From: Oscillospiraceae bacterium
GTDB taxonomy: Bacteria > Bacillota > Clostridia > Oscillospirales > Oscillospiraceae
Direction: 5' to 3'
DNA length: 64,000 nucleotides
NCBI GenBank assembly: GCA_015067945.1
Contig: SVLM01000006.1
Span: forward strand, 22,438 to 86,437
In this document: piece by piece, positions 1 through 8,754 of the stretch
Numbering within the stretch: the first letter of the stretch is position 1
How the letters are laid out: every line of letters begins with the position of its first letter
The notes under the pieces: generated by a model
Databases searched by the model: none
The model's input: only the letters and a program-made list of their open reading frames with translations
What the model was told of the DNA's origin: nothing
Position numbers and translations under genes: made by a program

Positions 1-1
1 T

Positions 2-586
2 TTAAAACCAACTGGTAATGAAAATCTCTAAACCGATTACGATCAGAATAATACCGCCGAAGATGCCTGCCTTACCGGCCAGCTTAGTGCCGGCCTTCTT
101 GCCTATGTACAAGCCTGCCAGACAGATACCGAAGGTCACAGCCGCAATAATGCCTGCAGCCACCACTGCCATGATCAGGGTATGCTCCGCAATGGTAAAG
201 CCGACGCTGAGTGCATCAATGGAGGTTGCAACACCCTGCACCAGCAGTCCAACAAAGGTCACCTTTGTAATTTCGCAGGCACCGTCTTTGCACTTAATAC
301 CCTCGCAGAGCATCTTGCCGCCGATATAGCACAGCAGTACCAGAGCAATCCAGGGAATTGCTGCACCAAAGGCAGCGAAATGCTCCACAATGGTATGTAC
401 GCAGACCCAGCCGATCAAGGGCATCAGTCCCTGAAAAACACCGAAGACACCGGCAGCCAGACACATTTTCCGGGGACGCATTCCCGGCTCATTCAGGCCG
501 TTGGCCAAGGATACGGAAAATGCATCCATGGCCAGTCCGATGCCAAGCAAAATACTGTTAAAGAAAAAAACAAAATTCCAATCCAT
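2..586 (-). CDS. mntP: MntP-type manganese efflux pump
   Basis: Small integral membrane protein of about 194 residues that exports Mn(II). It has six hydrophobic segments in two homologous halves; each half carries an Asp in a helix (AMDAFSVSLANG near the N-terminus, SIDALSVGF in the second half), the signature of the MntP/UPF0059 family. I chose the ATG at 586 (MDWNFVF) because GGGAAG precedes it by 7 nt; an upstream in-frame extension would run into the riboswitch and terminator. The stop lies at the window edge, so the gene is complete. The Mn-sensing leader upstream fits this function. Confidence 0.93.
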   Translation of the reverse strand: MDWNFVFFFNSILLGIGLAMDAFSVSLANGLNEPGMRPRKMCLAAGVFGVFQGLMPLIGWVCVHTIVEHFAAFGAAIPWIALVLLCYIGGKMLCEGIKCKDGACEITKVTFVGLLVQGVATSIDALSVGFTIAEHTLIMAVVAAGIIAAVTFGICLAGLYIGKKAGTKLAGKAGIFGGIILIVIGLEIFITSWF

Positions 587-600
587 TCGCACACTTCCCA

Positions 601-640
601 AAATAAAAATACTCAGTTTGGCAAAGCCATACCTGAGCAT
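601..640 (-). terminator. Riboswitch expression-platform terminator
   Basis: On the minus strand a CTCAGG...GGC stem pairs with GCC...CTGAG and is followed by TTTTTATTTT, just upstream of the mntP start. It fits the off-state terminator of the Mn riboswitch. Confidence 0.6.
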
Positions 641-649
641 CTGTCTAAA

Positions 650-780
650 CATATAAAGTGCCCATGTATCACCCTTGAAGAAATACATGAGTCTCGCAAT
701 TTGAAGCAAGCCAGGCTCTCGCCAGTATGTTGACTTGCTACATGCCGAAGCACGCTCGCTACTCCCTCACGAACAAGAAA
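650..780 (-). promoter_or_regulatory. yybP-ykoY (Mn2+) riboswitch upstream of mntP
   Basis: On the minus strand the leader contains the conserved GGGAGTAGC block (complement of about 757-768) and a GCGAGACTC block (complement of about 689-698), which are the two metal-binding loop motifs of the yybP-ykoY class. It ends just before a terminator hairpin and precedes the Mn exporter gene. Mn would be expected to favour readthrough. Boundaries are approximate. Confidence 0.75.
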
Positions 781-852
781 ATTTTACCACAACCCCATAG
801 GAAAGTCAACCCCGTCACATTTCTGGATATGGGTCGATATCATATGTTGTTC

Positions 853-881
853 TTGACAAAATTGGGCCTGCAAAGTATAAT
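853..881 (+). promoter_or_regulatory. Sigma-A promoter for the FAD oxidoreductase operon
   Basis: TTGACA (853-858), 17-nt spacer and TATAAT (876-881), both perfect consensus, about 40 nt before the start codon at 919. Confidence 0.85.
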
Positions 882-918
882 ATTTGTCGGTAAAAATGAA
901 CAAATGCGAGGAATGTAT

Positions 919-2292
919 ATGAAATATGACGTTTTGATTATCGGAGCAGGACCCGGTGGCATTTTTTCTGCCTACGAGCTGATGAAGCTGCAGCCGGAGC
1001 TAAAGGTGGCGGTACTGGAAACCGGCAACCCCCTGCACAAGCGGAATTGCCCCATTGACGGCAAGAAAATCAAATCCTGCATCGGTTGTAAGCCCTGCTC
1101 TATCATGAATGGCTTTGGCGGTGCCGGTGCGTTCTCTGACGGAAAATATAACATCACCAACCAGTTTGGCGGCACACTGTATGAGTACATCGGCAAGCAG
1201 GAAGCCCTGGATCTGATGCACTATGTGGACGAAATCAATCTAGCCTTTGGCGGTCAGGGCACAAAGCTCTACTCCACCGCCAATACCGCCATTAAAAAGC
1301 AGTGTCTGCAGAGTGGTCTGCACCTGCTGGATGCCTCCGTCCGCCATCTGGGCACAGACGTGAATTACATCGTCCTGGAAAACCTCTATAACCTGCTCAA
1401 AGATAAGGTGGAATTCCACTTCAATACCCCTGTTGCCAAGGTAGAAAAAATTGAGGATGGTTACCGGGTAATCACCGAAAAGGGCGATGTGTTTGAAGGC
1501 CAGAAGTGTATTATTTCCGCTGGCCGCAGCGGCAGTAAATGGATGGAAACTGTCTGTAAGGATTTGCAGATTCCCACCAAGAGCAACCGTGTGGACATCG
1601 GCGTCCGGGTGGAATTGCCTGCGGCCGTGTTCTCCCATTTGACCGATGAGCTGTACGAAAGCAAGATCGTTTACCGTACCGAAAAGTACGGTGACTTGGT
1701 TCGTACCTTCTGCATGAACCCAAAGGGGGCAGTGGTTAATGAGAATACCAATGGCATCGTCACCGTCAACGGCCACAGCTACGAGGATCCTGCCAAGCAG
1801 ACGGAAAATACCAACTTCGCCCTGCTGGTAGCCAAGCACTTCTCTGAACCCTTCAAGGATTCCAATGGCTATGGCGAATCCATCGCCCGGCTGAGCAATA
1901 TGCTGGGTGGCGGTGTGATCGTCCAGCGTTTCGGTGATCTGATCCGTGGCCGCCGCAGCACGCCGGATCGCATCCGTGAGTCCTTCACCACACCCACCCT
2001 GATGGCCACCCCCGGTGATTTGAGTCTGGTCATTCCCAAGAGAATTCTGGACGGAATCATTGAAATGATCTACGCCTTGGATCAGGTCGCTCCCGGCACC
2101 GCCAACGATGACACCCTCCTTTACGGTGTGGAGGTCAAGTTCTACAATATGGAAGTTTCTTTGGATAACAACCTGCAGACTATCCACCCGAACTTGTTTG
2201 TCATCGGTGACTGCAGCGGCATCACCCATTCTCTGTCCCATGCCTCCGCCAGTGGTGTCCATGTGGCCAGATACCTGAGCCAAAACCTATGA
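919..2292 (+). CDS. NAD(P)/FAD-dependent oxidoreductase (COG2509-like)
   Basis: 457-residue flavoprotein. The N-terminus has the dinucleotide-binding motif VLIIGAGPGGIFSAYEL and the C-terminus has the second FAD contact LFVIGDCSGITHSLSHA. A Cys-rich stretch (CPIDGKKIKSCIGCKPC) follows the Rossmann motif, as in COG2509 FAD-dependent dehydrogenases found in many anaerobes, whose substrate is unknown. The ATG at 919 was chosen for GAGGAA upstream and because the Rossmann fold starts immediately after it. The stop overlaps the next gene by 4 nt, so the two are translationally coupled. Confidence 0.85.
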   Translation: MKYDVLIIGAGPGGIFSAYELMKLQPELKVAVLETGNPLHKRNCPIDGKKIKSCIGCKPCSIMNGFGGAGAFSDGKYNITNQFGGTLYEYIGKQEALDLMHYVDEINLAFGGQGTKLYSTANTAIKKQCLQSGLHLLDASVRHLGTDVNYIVLENLYNLLKDKVEFHFNTPVAKVEKIEDGYRVITEKGDVFEGQKCIISAGRSGSKWMETVCKDLQIPTKSNRVDIGVRVELPAAVFSHLTDELYESKIVYRTEKYGDLVRTFCMNPKGAVVNENTNGIVTVNGHSYEDPAKQTENTNFALLVAKHFSEPFKDSNGYGESIARLSNMLGGGVIVQRFGDLIRGRRSTPDRIRESFTTPTLMATPGDLSLVIPKRILDGIIEMIYALDQVAPGTANDDTLLYGVEVKFYNMEVSLDNNLQTIHPNLFVIGDCSGITHSLSHASASGVHVARYLSQNL

Positions 2293-2705
2293 AGGTAATC
2301 GTCAGTGCCTGTCTGCTGGGCGAAAACTGTAAATATAACGGCGGCAACAATTACAGCCAGCAGGTTGTAAATTTTGTGAAGGGTAGGGAAGTGATCCCGG
2401 TTTGTCCGGAGGTTATGGCAGGGCTGGGCGTACCCCGGACCCCCATCGAGATCTGCGGCGACCGTGTTATCTCCAAGGACGGTGTGGATGTTACCGAGAG
2501 CCTGATCCGCGGTGTAAAGGCCATCCTTTCGCAAATTGCCGATGAGGACATTGAATGTGCCATTTTGAAATCCCGCAGCCCCACCTGCGGTGTCCGTCAG
2601 GTCTATGACGGTACCTTTACCGGCACCTTGACCGACGGCTCCGGCATTTTGGCCGCAGCATTGAAAATGTTTGGCATTCCCGTTATCGATGCAGAAGATT
2701 TATAA
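2289..2705 (+). CDS. DUF523 family protein
   Basis: 138 residues with the DUF523 signature: N-terminal VSACLLGENCKYNGGNN, central CPEVMAGLGVPRTPIEI and CAILKSRSPTCG. The invariant cysteines suggest metal or cluster binding. The function of the family is unknown. It starts inside the stop of the FAD oxidoreductase gene and is followed by a strong terminator, so the two form a two-gene operon. Confidence 0.88.
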   Translation: MKVIVSACLLGENCKYNGGNNYSQQVVNFVKGREVIPVCPEVMAGLGVPRTPIEICGDRVISKDGVDVTESLIRGVKAILSQIADEDIECAILKSRSPTCGVRQVYDGTFTGTLTDGSGILAAALKMFGIPVIDAEDL

Positions 2706-2710
2706 TGTAA

Positions 2711-2740
2711 AAACCAGGGTGTTTCCACCCTGGTTTCTTT
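2711..2740. terminator. Bidirectional intrinsic terminator
   Basis: ACCAGGGTG-loop-CACCCTGGT followed by TTTCTTTTATTT on the plus strand and preceded by an A-run, so it serves the DUF523 gene and the converging MurK-like gene. Almost the same hairpin occurs at 5600-5628. Confidence 0.85.
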
Positions 2741-3834
2741 TATTTCTGCCACAGCTTTTGTGCCAGTGCCACAGCACCGGTTACCGGCTCCACATCCAGT
2801 ACAGATATCCGGAAGCGGCCCGACTCTGTCAGAGCATTTTTTAGATGCTCGATGATGCAGGGCTGCTCGGTTAGCCCACCGGCAATAACCACCCGGACGT
2901 TTTTGTTTCGAAAATGCTTTCCTGCGGTCTCTATGATCCCGGCAGCAACGCACATATTTCTGCGAATAATTGCATCAGCCACCTTGTCACCGGCCTGTGC
3001 GGCGGCGAAAACCGTTGGAGCAAGGGATGCAATCCATTTCTTGCCGCCTTCATAGACCTGCCGCAGCAGTGCCTGTGTGCCATCCGGATAAAGCTCGCCG
3101 ATATTTTTTGCCAGGATTCCGCCTTCCGCGGCACCGTCTACAGTAGCAAAATAGTGCTTCAATGCATCCTGGCCAATATTATACGCACTGCCGCCCTCGT
3201 CCACAAGATAGCCCCAGCCGGCAGTTCTGGAAATAACCCTGCCGCAGCGGGACCAAGCACAGATGCCCGTTCCGAGAATCAGGGTAATGCCGTCCTCCTC
3301 GCCAAGACCGGCCTGCATAATATTGCAGTTGTCGCTGTCGCAATCAAACATTTGGAATTGGAAATTCTGAAAGAAGGCCGCGAGTTGCTTCTTCATCGTA
3401 GCACCGCCGGCAATACCGGCAAAGGCAACCACACGGGACAATGAGATCCCCTCGCAGATCTCATAGATGCCCTTTCGCAGCACCTGCATGGCTCTTTCCA
3501 TGCCAATATCCACGGGATTGCAGCAATCCGTCAGGAGGCTGCGAAGGTGTTTTCCGGTGCTGTCCGCAAGAATCATGGCAGTTTTGGTACCACCACCGTC
3601 AATTCCGAGAAAATAAACTTCACCCTCGTCGCTGAACAGCTCCTCAATGCTGACGCAAAGACGTCTGCAGAGGGAGAACAGCCCCTCAATATCCGGGATT
3701 CCGCAAGCACATTCCCACTTGCTGACAGTCTTTTCCGAATAACCGATGGCACGGCCAAGCTCCACCTGGGTCAAACCGGCGGCTTTGCGAAGTCGACGCA
3801 GGTTCGCGGCAAACCGTTTCTCGTAGTTTTCCAT
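2740..3834 (-). CDS. HTH-fused BadF/BadG-type sugar kinase (MurK-like)
   Basis: 364 residues. Residues 1-70 form an XRE helix-turn-helix (LTQVELGRAIGYSEKTVSKWE). Residues 72-364 form an ASKHA-fold kinase with the phosphate-1 motif FLGIDGGGTKTAMILAD and the later ILGTGICAWSR motif. This fold is the BcrAD/BadFG family that includes GlcNAc kinases and Clostridium MurK, which phosphorylates MurNAc and GlcNAc. Its position 4 nt after murQ and next to nagB makes MurNAc/GlcNAc the likely substrates. The N-terminal DNA-binding domain is unusual for this enzyme and suggests a kinase that also regulates. Confidence 0.82.
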   Translation of the reverse strand: MENYEKRFAANLRRLRKAAGLTQVELGRAIGYSEKTVSKWECACGIPDIEGLFSLCRRLCVSIEELFSDEGEVYFLGIDGGGTKTAMILADSTGKHLRSLLTDCCNPVDIGMERAMQVLRKGIYEICEGISLSRVVAFAGIAGGATMKKQLAAFFQNFQFQMFDCDSDNCNIMQAGLGEEDGITLILGTGICAWSRCGRVISRTAGWGYLVDEGGSAYNIGQDALKHYFATVDGAAEGGILAKNIGELYPDGTQALLRQVYEGGKKWIASLAPTVFAAAQAGDKVADAIIRRNMCVAAGIIETAGKHFRNKNVRVVIAGGLTEQPCIIEHLKNALTESGRFRISVLDVEPVTGAVALAQKLWQK

Positions 3835-3838
3835 TTTG

Positions 3839-4642
3839 TTACCTGCTTTCTACCGCCCGACGAATATTCCAATCATTGGCCTGCAGTGCCGCAATGGCTT
3901 CAGCCTCACCGCAATGCAGGATCTCACAGACAATGCTGATCACGCGTCTTTTCAGTTTTTCGTTGGAGGGCTTCAGATTGATCATCATATTTTCATAGAC
4001 CATACCCAGCCGGATCATTACGCAGGTGGAAAGCATATTGGTCACCATTTTCTGTGCTGTGCCTGCCTTCATACGGGTAGAGCCGGTGACAGCTTCCGGA
4101 CCCGTGTCCGTTACAATGGATATATCAGCCAGTTCATCCAATTGGCTGCCGCAGTTGCTGGTGATGCCTACAGTCACACAGCCAAGGGCTTTGGCATAAC
4201 GTATGGCCTCAGCAACATATGCAGCATTTCCTGCTGCAGAAATTCCGACGATCACATCATCAGCCGTAACATTTCGCTCCTGCAGATCCCGAATTCCGGC
4301 TTCCGCTCCATCCTCAGCATTCTCCGATGCTCGGAACATACATTCATTGCCACCGGCCATAATACCCATAACCGTTTCCGGGGAAACACCGTATGTAGGG
4401 GGACACTCGGCGGCATCCAGCACACCAAGGCGACCGGAGCTGCCGGCACCGATGTAGATCAGACGACCGCCTATACGCATCTGTTTTTCAATGGCATCGC
4501 AGGCGAGGGTGATCTGGGGAATTGCTTCACCGACTGCCTTGGCAGCATTCATATTCTCAATTTGGATCAATTCCAAAATTTCTTGGGTGGAGCACTGATC
4601 GATATGCATGGTGTTCGGATTTCTCTGCTCTGTTTTCAGCAT
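3839..4642 (-). CDS. murQ: N-acetylmuramic acid 6-phosphate etherase
   Basis: 267 residues with a SIS domain. Cleaves the lactyl ether of MurNAc-6-phosphate to GlcNAc-6-phosphate and lactate in cell-wall recycling. Diagnostic stretches are YIGAGSSGRLGVLDAAECPP, GIMAGG and TGSTRMKAGTAQK. A small C-terminal helical domain ends the protein. The ATG at 4642 was chosen because GGAGGAATTACA precedes it. It sits between nagB upstream and the MurK-like kinase downstream, which together give a MurNAc to fructose-6-phosphate route, lacking only an obvious nagA in this window. Confidence 0.95.
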   Translation of the reverse strand: MLKTEQRNPNTMHIDQCSTQEILELIQIENMNAAKAVGEAIPQITLACDAIEKQMRIGGRLIYIGAGSSGRLGVLDAAECPPTYGVSPETVMGIMAGGNECMFRASENAEDGAEAGIRDLQERNVTADDVIVGISAAGNAAYVAEAIRYAKALGCVTVGITSNCGSQLDELADISIVTDTGPEAVTGSTRMKAGTAQKMVTNMLSTCVMIRLGMVYENMMINLKPSNEKLKRRVISIVCEILHCGEAEAIAALQANDWNIRRAVESR

Positions 4643-4750
4643 TGTAATTCCTCCAATCTGTTCCATGGGTATAGGATACACAAGCGGATTCCTCTTGTCA
4701 ATCGTCTTTTGTGAGTGAGCTTCAGAAAAATCTCCTAATGGGAGAGTTCG

Positions 4751-5476
4751 TCAAAGCTCAGATAACGCTTCCTCGTCAGCTACCAGAGTGAAATCCGGAT
4801 GCAGCTGCAAAATCGAAGCGGGAACCGCAGGTGTCACCGGCCCGGTGATGGCTTCCATCAGGATTTTTGCCTTGCTGCGGCCGCAGGCGATCATGACCAC
4901 ACGCTTGGCCTGCAGGATGTCCAGAATGCCCATCGTATACGCTTTTCGGGGGACCAGGTCTTCACATGGAAAGAAACGGGCGTTGGCATCAATGGTGCTC
5001 TTGGTCAGCTCCACACAATGGGTTCCCTTTACAAATTTATCTGCCGGTTCGTTAAAACCGATATGGCCGTTGTGACCGATACCCACCAGCTGCAAATCAA
5101 TGCCGCCCAGCTCGTGGATCAGCCGGTCGTAGGCTGCACACTGGGCTGCTGCATCTTCGTCCAACCCGTTGGGCAGGTAAATATTTGTCGGCAGGATATT
5201 GACATGAGCAAACAAATTCGTCTGCATAAAGTATGCATAGCTCTGGGGATGCTCCGGCCCTAAACTCACATACTCGTCCAGATTCACGCTTCTCACACCG
5301 GAAAAATCCAAATCTCCTCGCCGATAGGCAGCGATGAGGTTTTCATATATACCCACCGGTGAACTGCCGGTCGCCAGACCCAAAACCGAATCCGGCTTTA
5401 ATGTAATTTGAGAGAAGATGTAGTTTGCCGCCTTACGGCTGGCCGCTTCAAAATCTCTTGCACGAACAATTTTCAT
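4751..5476 (-). CDS. nagB: Glucosamine-6-phosphate deaminase
   Basis: 241 residues. Converts glucosamine-6-phosphate to fructose-6-phosphate and ammonia. Shows the family motifs LGLATGSSPVGIYENL, the catalytic region VNLDEYVSL, GIGHNGHIGFNEP and the C-terminal ITGPVTPAVPAS. The start at 5476 follows AAGGAGTACATTGT. First gene of the leftward nagB-murQ-kinase operon, with a 108-bp gap to murQ. Confidence 0.95.
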   Translation of the reverse strand: MKIVRARDFEAASRKAANYIFSQITLKPDSVLGLATGSSPVGIYENLIAAYRRGDLDFSGVRSVNLDEYVSLGPEHPQSYAYFMQTNLFAHVNILPTNIYLPNGLDEDAAAQCAAYDRLIHELGGIDLQLVGIGHNGHIGFNEPADKFVKGTHCVELTKSTIDANARFFPCEDLVPRKAYTMGILDILQAKRVVMIACGRSKAKILMEAITGPVTPAVPASILQLHPDFTLVADEEALSEL

Positions 5477-5599
5477 ACAATGTACTCCTTTTCTGCTGCA
5501 CTTCGATAAAATCAGCATATAGTTTGCTAACTTTTCTGTCAACCGATTGAAAAGAGTGCTGGAATGAAAAATCTCCCCTCAAGAGAGTTGCCGTGCAAT

Positions 5600-5628
5600 G
5601 CAAAAACCAGGGTGTTTCCACCCTGGTC
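5600..5628 (-). terminator. Intrinsic terminator after the GtrA gene
   Basis: CCAGGGTGTTTCCACCCTGG stem-loop followed by TTTTTG on the minus strand. Near copy of the hairpin at 2711-2740. Confidence 0.8.
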
Positions 5629-5632
5629 TCCA

Positions 5633-6055
5633 TTATTTCTCCTTAACAGCGGTGTCCAGACTTTTGCCGAACACCACAAACCGCTGAAACAGATATTCCG
5701 TCACAAAGTTAATGAGCATGGTACCGATGAGCACCACATACTCGTTCCACATAAGGCCGTAAGCCGGCTCGGTCAGCACCGCAGACCACCAGGTGGATAG
5801 GGGCGTGAACACCAAATAGAACCCAGCTACCTTTAACATTGCAATAGGCACATTGGCAGCGGATTGGAAGGTAAACTTCCGGTTCAGGGTAAAATTCCAC
5901 AGCACCGACAGACACAGAGCAATCAAATACGCCACCCAGTAGGTCATCCGTAAAACCTCGTTCAGCAACGTACAGCTTGCGATCTGGATAATGCCCGCAC
6001 TCAGGGAGAAAAGAACAAATTTTGCTGTTCTAAGCCATTCTTTCCTTGTGTTCAT
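5633..6055 (-). CDS. GtrA-like membrane protein
   Basis: 140 residues with four predicted membrane segments. Matches the GtrA/DPMS family in the placement of NFTLNRKFTF after the second helix and of FVTEYLFQRFVVF near the C-terminus. Members help flip or deliver lipid-linked sugars for cell-surface glycosylation. The ATG at 6055 follows AAGGAGAAAATGCG. It lies 13 bp downstream of the SpoU-type methyltransferase, probably co-transcribed. Confidence 0.82.
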   Translation of the reverse strand: MNTRKEWLRTAKFVLFSLSAGIIQIASCTLLNEVLRMTYWVAYLIALCLSVLWNFTLNRKFTFQSAANVPIAMLKVAGFYLVFTPLSTWWSAVLTEPAYGLMWNEYVVLIGTMLINFVTEYLFQRFVVFGKSLDTAVKEK

Positions 6056-6068
6056 CGCATTTTCTCCT

Positions 6069-6878
6069 TTATTTTCTACGTAGTTCCCAAAACGCCACTG
6101 CACTGGCTGCAGCCACATTCAGGGAATCCACTCCGTGGAACATGGGGATCTTCACAGTATAATCACAGCTTGCGATGGTGGCCTCTGTCAGGCCGTCACC
6201 TTCGCTGCCCAAAGCCAGAGCCAGCCGGTCTTCGGCAGCAAGCTGAGGATCGTCAATGGAAACAGATTCGTCGGTTAATGCCAAAGCAGCGGTTTTAAAG
6301 CCGCAGTTTCTCAAAAAGCCGGGCCAATCGGTGCAGTCCTCCGGCAGAAAGGTCCAGGGGATCTGAAACACCGTACCCATGCTGACTCTGGCACTGCGGC
6401 GATACAGAGGATCGCTGCATCCCGGTGTCAGCAGCACAGCGTCCATGCCCAAGGCTGCAGCACTGCGGAAAATCGCTCCCACATTGGTGGGGTTCATCAC
6501 ATTTTCCAGCACAGCAATCCGCTTGGCGTTTTTCGCAATCTCCACCGCATCCGGCAGGGGAGAACGCCGCATGGCACAAAGCACGCCCCGGGTCAGATGA
6601 TAGCCGGTCAGCTGTGCCAGAAGCTGCTCGTCGGCGGTGTAAACCGGAATGTCACCGCACCGGGCAATGACCTCCCGGGCGGCCCCGTCAATGTCCTTGC
6701 GTTCCATCAGCAATGACACCGGTTGATAGCCGCCATCCAGTGCCCGATGAATCACCTTGGGACTCTCTGCGATAAACATACCCTTAGCCGGCTCAAAGCG
6801 GTTTAGCAGCTGAGCTTCCGTCAGCCGGGCATATACATCCAAATTTGGGTCAGAAAAATCCGTAATCTCAATAACCAT
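6069..6878 (-). CDS. SpoU/TrmH family RNA 2'-O-methyltransferase
   Basis: 269 residues. The C-terminal two-thirds is a SPOUT knot: motif 1 LENVMNPTNVGAIFRSAAAL, motif 2 ALGSEGDGLTEATIASCD and motif 3 KIPMFHGVDSLNVAAASAVA. The N-terminal domain resembles the substrate-binding SpoU_sub domain. Likely methylates rRNA or tRNA ribose; the exact target cannot be told. Confidence 0.92.
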   Translation of the reverse strand: MVIEITDFSDPNLDVYARLTEAQLLNRFEPAKGMFIAESPKVIHRALDGGYQPVSLLMERKDIDGAAREVIARCGDIPVYTADEQLLAQLTGYHLTRGVLCAMRRSPLPDAVEIAKNAKRIAVLENVMNPTNVGAIFRSAAALGMDAVLLTPGCSDPLYRRSARVSMGTVFQIPWTFLPEDCTDWPGFLRNCGFKTAALALTDESVSIDDPQLAAEDRLALALGSEGDGLTEATIASCDYTVKIPMFHGVDSLNVAAASAVAFWELRRK

Positions 6879-6894
6879 GGTTATGTATCTTCTT

Positions 6895-7833
6895 TCAATT
6901 TTCTGCGGCAGGGAAGTGCAGCTTCGCCACGGCTTCCTTGTACCCCTCCGGGTCGATCAGGTAGGCAAGGCCATGTCCTGCCCCGGGAACGGTGTGGAAT
7001 ACATGCTCCGCAGCACAAGCCTTGCTGCAGGCGTCACTCATTTCACATGGCACAAAGTTATCCCCTTCGCCGTGTACGAAAAATACCGGCACCTTACAGT
7101 TGGGCATAGCCTCAATGGGGGAGTAGCTGTCCAAATCAAACCCACCGAATATTTTCGCACCCAGCTTCACAAAGTGGTAGGCAAGCACCGGCGGTAAATG
7201 CATATCTTTTTTTATCACCTTTTGAATGATATCCTTGGCGGAGGTATAACCGCAGTCAGCGATTACGCCAACTACATTTTCCGGAATGTTCTGTCCGGCG
7301 GCAATCATGACCGTCGCCGCACCCATGGAAATGCCCGTCAGGATGATCGGCACATCCTGAAACCGTTCTGCCAGATAATTCGCCCAGCTCAGGCAATCCC
7401 GATGCTCGTGAATACCGAAGGTGATCACATGACCGTCGCTTCTGCCGCAGCCCCGCTGATCTACCAGCAGTACACTGCGTTTCATAGCAAAGGACCGCTG
7501 CACGCCACCGCACAGATCCCGTTCTGCTTCGCCACGATAGCCGTGCATCATCAGCTCAATGGGGGCACCGGGGGCGTATTCGTAAAAATAACCTCTGAGG
7601 GTCAAACCGTCAAAAGACTGGATGGAAACATCCTCCCGGTTCATGGACCGGCATTCCTTCATCCAGGCAACCATTTGCTCCCGGAAGGGCTCATAAATCC
7701 TGCCTTCGGGAATAGGGTATTCATCCGGCCCGGCAGGCTTTCGTGGCTTTGCGTAAAAGGCCATTCGGTAGCAAATGTAGGAAATGAGCAGTACCATAAG
7801 CACCACAGCTGCTGCAAGTAAAAGCAAAACCAT
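6895..7833 (-). CDS. Membrane-anchored alpha/beta hydrolase
   Basis: 312 residues. An N-terminal hydrophobic anchor (about residues 1-22) is followed by an alpha/beta-hydrolase domain: LMMHGYRGEAERD oxyanion region, nucleophile elbow GISMGAA, acid in VHGEGDNFVP and final His in PGAGHGLAY. Resembles the YqkD/BAAT-like hydrolases of Firmicutes; substrate unknown. The downstream methyltransferase gene starts 16 bp later. Confidence 0.88.
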   Translation of the reverse strand: MVLLLLAAAVVLMVLLISYICYRMAFYAKPRKPAGPDEYPIPEGRIYEPFREQMVAWMKECRSMNREDVSIQSFDGLTLRGYFYEYAPGAPIELMMHGYRGEAERDLCGGVQRSFAMKRSVLLVDQRGCGRSDGHVITFGIHEHRDCLSWANYLAERFQDVPIILTGISMGAATVMIAAGQNIPENVVGVIADCGYTSAKDIIQKVIKKDMHLPPVLAYHFVKLGAKIFGGFDLDSYSPIEAMPNCKVPVFFVHGEGDNFVPCEMSDACSKACAAEHVFHTVPGAGHGLAYLIDPEGYKEAVAKLHFPAAEN

Positions 7834-7897
7834 ACAAAAACCCCCTTTACAAGAATGGGTTTATTATACAACAGCAGCCAAAACAATGCAAGGGCAT

Positions 7898-8396
7898 AAA
7901 AAAAGAAATGACCCTTGACCGCCGTTCTCTTCGAACCGACACAGCCAAGGGTCATTTCTGTTCACTCTTATTATCTAACATCATTGGTTAACCTCACTTT
8001 CTACAGTATCGTTTGCAGCCGTCCTGACGAAATCCACTCCGTATCACATGACTTCTTTTTCACTATCCCTTCAGCGGGATGCTCTTATGCGTCGGAACAT
8101 TTCCCTTAACGGAAAGGCTGCGGCTTCGGCTCTATCGAAATTCAAAAGGGGACCAGCTTGCCAGAACACAGCGTCTTGGTTGATTGTTGCTTCAATTAAC
8201 TATGAACTGCGATTCTTCTTTTGACCTTGTTGCACCTCAAGGATCATTCATGTTCGATGTTTCGTTCTTGCGTTTCTTGGTTCGCTGCTGCGATCTAATA
8301 ATCTGCTAAACTACTCTCTCATCGCTTCATGCTTGGCAAATGATCTTATGTACTTATAACCTTTTGAGTTGAGCCGAGAGGTAATCACCTCTTGTG
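7898..8396 (-). ncRNA. Large structured-RNA candidate, copy 1 (about 500 nt)
   Basis: No credible coding frame. On the minus strand a promoter-like TTGATT-17-TATCTT (complement of 8425-8430 and 8402-8407) precedes a transcript that begins near ATAGACACAAGAGGTGAT. It ends in a strong terminator whose stem is AGAAATGACCCTTG/CAAGGGTCATTTCT followed by a T-run. Copy 2 at 8755-9026, on the other strand, shares the 5' start, the 16-nt block GAGGTTAACCAATGAT (here complement of 7980-7995) and the terminator stem. Size and ornate hairpins recall classes such as raiA or ROOL RNA, but I cannot assign a class from reading alone. Confidence 0.5.
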
Positions 8397-8754
8397 TCTA
8401 TAAGATATCACAAACAAACAATAAAATCAATATGTAAAGCTGTACAAAATGACGAAAATGTAATTGTGCAAAACACAGAAAGCTGTAGCACATGGACAAA
8501 AACAGTTGACAAAAATAATCTGTCTATTGATATTATTATCATGTTCGGCGGCTATACCGCCGACTTTTTTGTCGCAAGTAGAGTGGGGCGATCTCAAAAT
8601 CGCCCCAACAAAAGTATCATATCACACGGACAAATGTCTGTCAACAGAAAACTGTGCCGACAGCTGATTTTCTCTTTCTTGCCTAAAAACGGCCGGTTTT
8701 CTTTATGAATTATACCATCTTGTAATTGTCCCAATGCTGTGCTAAGATATAGAC

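Noticed and set aside
1240..2283. Long antisense frame opposite the FAD oxidoreductase, and similar ones opposite trpB, portal and capsid genes.
   Set aside because: Shadows caused by codon bias in GC-rich genes; no ribosome binding sites or family motifs.
8506..8573. TTGACA with a GATATT and a following TCGGCGG/CCGCCGA hairpin, as a possible third small RNA.
   Set aside because: The transcript would be only about 30 nt and consist of the hairpin alone; more likely a terminator-like remnant.
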